From assembly GCA_945787425.1 (NCBI GenBank), contig CALZHO010000003.1, forward strand, positions 1-17,617: a stretch of 17,617 nt of DNA, in the 5' to 3' direction. How positions within the stretch are numbered: position 1 is the first letter of the stretch; the number at the start of each line of letters is the position of its first letter. The position numbers and the translations under genes were made by a program. Below the pieces are notes generated by a model. The model did no database searches. It was not told the origin of the DNA and saw only the letters and a program-made list of their open reading frames with translations. Source of the stretch: an uncultured Bacteroidales bacterium. GTDB lineage: Bacteria > Bacteroidota > Bacteroidia > Bacteroidales > Paludibacteraceae. This document shows positions 15,504-17,617 of this stretch, in pieces.

Positions 15504-16007
15504 ATGAGACATAATAAGAAATTCAATCATCTTGGTCGTAAAGCAGCGCACCGTCATGCAATGCTTTCCAACATGGCTTGCTCGCTCATTACGCACAAGC
15601 GCATTTCGACCACTTTGGCTAAAGCAAAAGCGCTCCGTATGTATGTAGAGCCATTGCTTACCCATGCTAAAGAGGACACTACGGCTAACCGTCGTCTCGT
15701 CTTCGCTAAACTCAAACAAAAAACTGTTGTTACCGAGCTCTTCCAAAACGTAGCAGAGAAGATCGCTAACCGTCCAGGTGGTTACACCCGTATCCTCCGC
15801 ACAGGTTTCCGTCTTGGTGATGCTGCTGAGATGGCTATCATCGAGCTCGTTGACTACAACGAGAACATGCTCAAGACTCCTAAGGCTGCTGCTAAGAAGA
15901 CCACCCGTCGTGCTGGTAAGAAAGCTGCTCCTAAGGCAGAGGCACCTGTAGAGGCTCCTGTAGAGGCTCCAGTAGAGGCTCCTGCAACTGAGGCTGCTGC
16001 TGAGTAA
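15504..16007 (+). CDS. rplQ: 50S ribosomal protein L17 with C-terminal low-complexity tail (bL17)
   Basis: L17 lies beside the exit tunnel on the 50S back. Residues 1-121 are the conserved core, with [58 protein letters not shown] and [10 protein letters not shown]. The protein then runs on to 167 aa with a two-part tail. Residues 122-144 are lysine/arginine/alanine rich, and residues 145-167 are Ala/Pro/Glu rich with four EAP[VA] repeats. E. coli L17 ends near residue 127, so the tail is an added, probably disordered extension. It is the last gene of the unit, followed by an intrinsic terminator. Confidence 0.97.
   Translation: MRHNKKFNHLGRKAAHRHAMLSNMACSLITHKRISTTLAKAKALRMYVEPLLTHAKEDTTANRRLVFAKLKQKTVVTELFQNVAEKIANRPGGYTRILRTGFRLGDAAEMAIIELVDYNENMLKTPKAAAKKTTRRAGKKAAPKAEAPVEAPVEAPVEAPATEAAAE
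15939..15986 (+). repeat. Four in-frame 12-bp repeats in rplQ tail
   Basis: Four consecutive 12-bp units encode [12 protein letters not shown] and EAPA: gaggcacctgta, gaggctcctgta, gaggctccagta, gaggctcctgca. They differ at a few, mostly third codon positions. Copy number could change by slippage without breaking the frame. Confidence 0.9.
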
Positions 16008-16035
16008 TCCATTGAGTTTACGCTAAGTAAATAAG

Positions 16036-16070
16036 AAAATCGCATTCCGTTATCGGAGTGCGATTTTTTT
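16036..16070 (+). terminator. Intrinsic terminator of the ribosomal operon
   Basis: An 11-bp stem (16039-16049 with 16054-16064, one T-G pair) with loop TTAT is flanked by A residues upstream and followed by seven Ts. A-T pairing extends it to 16036-16067. It lies 28 nt after the rplQ stop. The A-run on the other arm means it could also act for transcription from the right. Confidence 0.92.
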
Positions 16071-16092
16071 GTCTCCTCTCTCATCTCTTCGC

Positions 16093-16160
16093 ATACCACT
16101 CCGTTACCACCTCGTTACCACGCTGACTTTCCTTGTACATCGCTGGTGTAGCGGTGGTAT
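16093..16160. repeat. Phased and inverted TACCAC/GTGGTA repeat between terminators
   Basis: TACCAC occurs at 16094, 16105 and 16116, exactly 11 bp apart. The opposite orientation follows as GTGGTA at 16154 with a related TGGTGTA about 10 bp before it. ATACCAC (16093-16099) and GTGGTAT (16154-16160) bound the element, so the whole is an imperfect inverted repeat of about 68 bp. It may be a small dispersed intergenic repeat or a protein-binding array. The sequence alone cannot decide. Confidence 0.5.
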
Positions 16161-16196
16161 AAACTTGTCTTCGCCGTTTTTAGGGGTGATTATACT

Positions 16197-16225
16197 AAAA
16201 ATCGCACAGCGAGTGCGATTTTTTT
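16197..16225. terminator. Second intrinsic terminator, probably bidirectional
   Basis: ATCGCAC (16201-16207) pairs with GTGCGAT (16213-16219) around the loop AGCGA. The stem is extended by A-T pairs on both sides to 16197-16223, and the right arm runs into seven Ts, with a matching A-run on the left. It shares GTGCGATTTTTTTGT with the first terminator. Its T-run overlaps the promoter of the following gene. Confidence 0.88.
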
Positions 16226-16254
16226 GTATATGTCGAAAAATTGTTGTAACTTTG
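16223..16254 (+). promoter_or_regulatory. Bacteroidota-type promoter for the secreted-protein gene
   Basis: TTTG at 16223-16226 (-33 box) is followed 20 nt later by TAACTTTG at 16247-16254 (-7 box). This fits the Bacteroidota primary sigma pattern TTTG, 19-21 nt, TAnnTTTG. Transcription would start near 16260, giving a leader of about 28 nt before the ATG at 16288. The -33 box is the end of the preceding terminator's T-run. Confidence 0.8.
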
Positions 16255-16287
16255 CGGACTGAATACGTTTACTCACACTTATACAAT

Positions 16288-17457
16288 ATGAAAAATAAAT
16301 TATTCGTTCTTTTGATGGCTATTGCAGCTTGTTCTCTTGTCTGCGCGATGCCTCCTGCCAGCCATGCCATGGGCGATGATGTAGGGGAAACCTATGATAC
16401 GATATGTTGTCACGAAACTTTCTGGTTTTATGGAGAGGAATTAACCTTTGAATGTGAAGTAGCAGAAGATGTCATGTACGTGGATACTGTTTTAGAACAT
16501 TACAATCCAGATATAGACTTTACTCATATTAAGTATCTAACAATAATACCTACTCGGCATGTGGCTGTAGAAGATACCATATTGCTGGGCGATACCTTGT
16601 TCTTCTGTGGCGATACGCTTTTGGATGCGGGTGTATATGAATACACACTCACCAGTGCGGCAGGCTGCGACAGTATGGTGCAACTCACGCTACACACGCA
16701 GGTGGAAGAGGTGGAAGTGGAAGAGCTGGTCGTTTCTACTATCTGTGCCGATGAAGGGGAGATAGCATTGCAACTGGATCATACTGGCAGGTTGGATTCG
16801 TTGGCAGTGCATTTTGAGTTGGATTCGCTGCCTACGGGTTTGCATGACACTATTGTCCCCATTGCTGAAGACGGTAGTGTGGTGATTGCATACGAAGAAC
16901 TGCGTGCGGGTGTGTATAAGGCCCAGCTTACGGGCTATTACCACCAGATACCGCTATTTGATTCGGAAACGACGATTACTGTTCAGTTCCCTTCTTCGGT
17001 TTTGGAATATCGTTGGGATGACGTGATTTGTGTATTGACCAGTGCTTATAACGGGGGCTACGATTTTGTGGCGTTCCAATGGTATAAGAATGGTCAACCG
17101 TTGATAGGAGAAACGGGCTATTACCTCAATCACCCACTGGAGGAGGATGCCGAATATACGGTGTTGCTTACCCAAGCAGACAGTACGCAAGTGATGAGCT
17201 GTCCGATTCTGTTGGAAAAAGAAGAACCCGAGATTTCGGTAGAGCCGACGCTGGTCAAGCAACGCCAATCTGTGCGTTGCCATGTGCCTGAAAATGCAAT
17301 GGTATATCTGTATGATGCCTTGGGAAGGATGATGATGCAGGAGGTCGTAGCGCATGGCGAAACTTATCTGACAATGCCAAGCGTGCAGGGCGTGTATTTG
17401 ATGAAAGTGGTTATGCAGGATAACCGTGAACGCAGTGTAAAAATAATCGTAAATTGA
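16288..17457 (+). CDS. Secreted protein with Ig-like domain and C-terminal sorting-type domain
   Basis: This 389-aa product begins with an export signal (MKNK, then a hydrophobic stretch to about residue 20). Signal peptidase I could cut after SHA (27); IAAC at 12-15 also fits a loose lipobox, so lipoprotein status is unresolved. Two diverged copies of a Bacteroidales surface module follow (about 35-87 and 95-137; the second has CGDTLLDAGVYEYTL and AGCDSMVQLTL). An Ig-like region at about 236-308 contains FQWYKNGQPL. Residues 328-389 resemble the type IX secretion C-terminal domain, with VYLYDALGR and GVYLMKV. Surface export by that system is inferred. The frame is open upstream, but 16288 is the first start after the promoter. 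Function unknown. Confidence 0.85.
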   Translation: MKNKLFVLLMAIAACSLVCAMPPASHAMGDDVGETYDTICCHETFWFYGEELTFECEVAEDVMYVDTVLEHYNPDIDFTHIKYLTIIPTRHVAVEDTILLGDTLFFCGDTLLDAGVYEYTLTSAAGCDSMVQLTLHTQVEEVEVEELVVSTICADEGEIALQLDHTGRLDSLAVHFELDSLPTGLHDTIVPIAEDGSVVIAYEELRAGVYKAQLTGYYHQIPLFDSETTITVQFPSSVLEYRWDDVICVLTSAYNGGYDFVAFQWYKNGQPLIGETGYYLNHPLEEDAEYTVLLTQADSTQVMSCPILLEKEEPEISVEPTLVKQRQSVRCHVPENAMVYLYDALGRMMMQEVVAHGETYLTMPSVQGVYLMKVVMQDNRERSVKIIVN

Positions 17458-17464
17458 TGCATCC

Positions 17465-17617
17465 ATGAGAAGAAGAGTATTATTCATACTAATGATGATA
17501 GGCCTTGCATGCCCTATGCTGCAAGCGCAACACTATGTGGGTGCGATGGTAGATGGCGTTGCGGCATGGCAATTGGACCGAGAGGAGAATGCGGAACTCA
17601 CCACCCCAAAATTGGGT
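17465..17617 (+). CDS. Exported protein, 5' part only (possible outer-membrane protein)
   Basis: The first 51 codons are present and the gene runs off the window. It starts MRRRVLFILMMIGLACPMLQ, followed by AQ and then HYVGAMVDG. This is a clear signal peptide with an AxA-like site (LQA/Q, about residue 21-22). The mature start resembles the first strand of Bacteroidales outer-membrane beta-barrel proteins, but this is weak evidence. It begins 7 nt after the stop of the preceding secreted-protein gene with no terminator between, so the two are probably one operon. No function can be assigned. Confidence 0.75.
   Translation, partial: MRRRVLFILMMIGLACPMLQAQHYVGAMVDGVAAWQLDREENAELTTPKLG

Noticed and set aside
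16081..16140. 19-codon minus-strand frame in the spacer between the terminators
   Set aside because: It is very short, lies wholly in the repeat element, and has no start signals. It is probably fortuitous.
16069..16287. Longer reading frame extending the secreted-protein gene upstream
   Set aside because: It would begin inside a terminator, upstream of the promoter, and would bury the signal peptide. The ATG at 16288 is followed directly by the signal sequence.

Overview
The window is the large ribosomal-protein superoperon of a Bacteroidota bacterium, most likely order Bacteroidales. It runs on the plus strand from the 3' end of fusA through rplQ, and is followed by the start of an unrelated cell-surface locus. 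The assignment rests on four things seen in the sequence. The gene order is fusA-rpsJ with no tuf, then secY-map-infA with no adk. Upstream regions are A-rich and almost free of Shine-Dalgarno motifs. A TTTG/TAnnTTTG promoter is present. A secreted protein downstream has a C-terminal sorting-type domain and Ig-like modules typical of Bacteroidales. The species cannot be named from the sequence.

Layout: fusA (partial, 1-832); a 181-nt structured spacer; S10 block rpsJ-rplC-rplD-rplW-rplB-rpsS-rplV-rpsC-rplP-rpmC-rpsQ (1014-6310, with a 197-nt spacer after rpsJ); spc block rplN-rplX-rplE-rpsN-rpsH-rplF-rplR-rpsE-rpmD-rplO-secY (6312-11802, with a 103-nt hairpin-bearing spacer before rpsH); then map, infA, rpmJ and the alpha block rpsM-rpsK-rpsD-rpoA-rplQ (11809-16007). 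All genes are on the plus strand. Most spacers are 1-50 nt, with no intrinsic terminator and no recognisable promoter between fusA and rplQ, so co-transcription is the simplest reading. rpmJ is only 38 codons long and is annotated here from the sequence. The products build both ribosomal subunits, the SecY channel, methionine aminopeptidase, IF-1, and the RNA polymerase alpha subunit.

After rplQ come two intrinsic terminators that share the same stem and U-tract sequence. They flank about 125 nt containing a small phased and inverted repeat. The second terminator's T-run coincides with the -33 box of a Bacteroidota-type promoter driving a 389-aa secreted protein. A second exported protein starts 7 nt later and runs off the window.

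The coding content is conventional. The places worth a second look are the non-coding ones: the fusA-rpsJ leader (three hairpins, one nested in a longer helix with an alternative pairing), the rpsJ-rplC spacer (five tandem heptamers plus a hairpin), the rpsN-rpsH spacer (two hairpins), the restriction of strong Shine-Dalgarno sites to rplW, rplE and rplF, and the duplicated-terminator/repeat junction. No CRISPR array, tRNA, rRNA, insertion sequence or defence system was seen.
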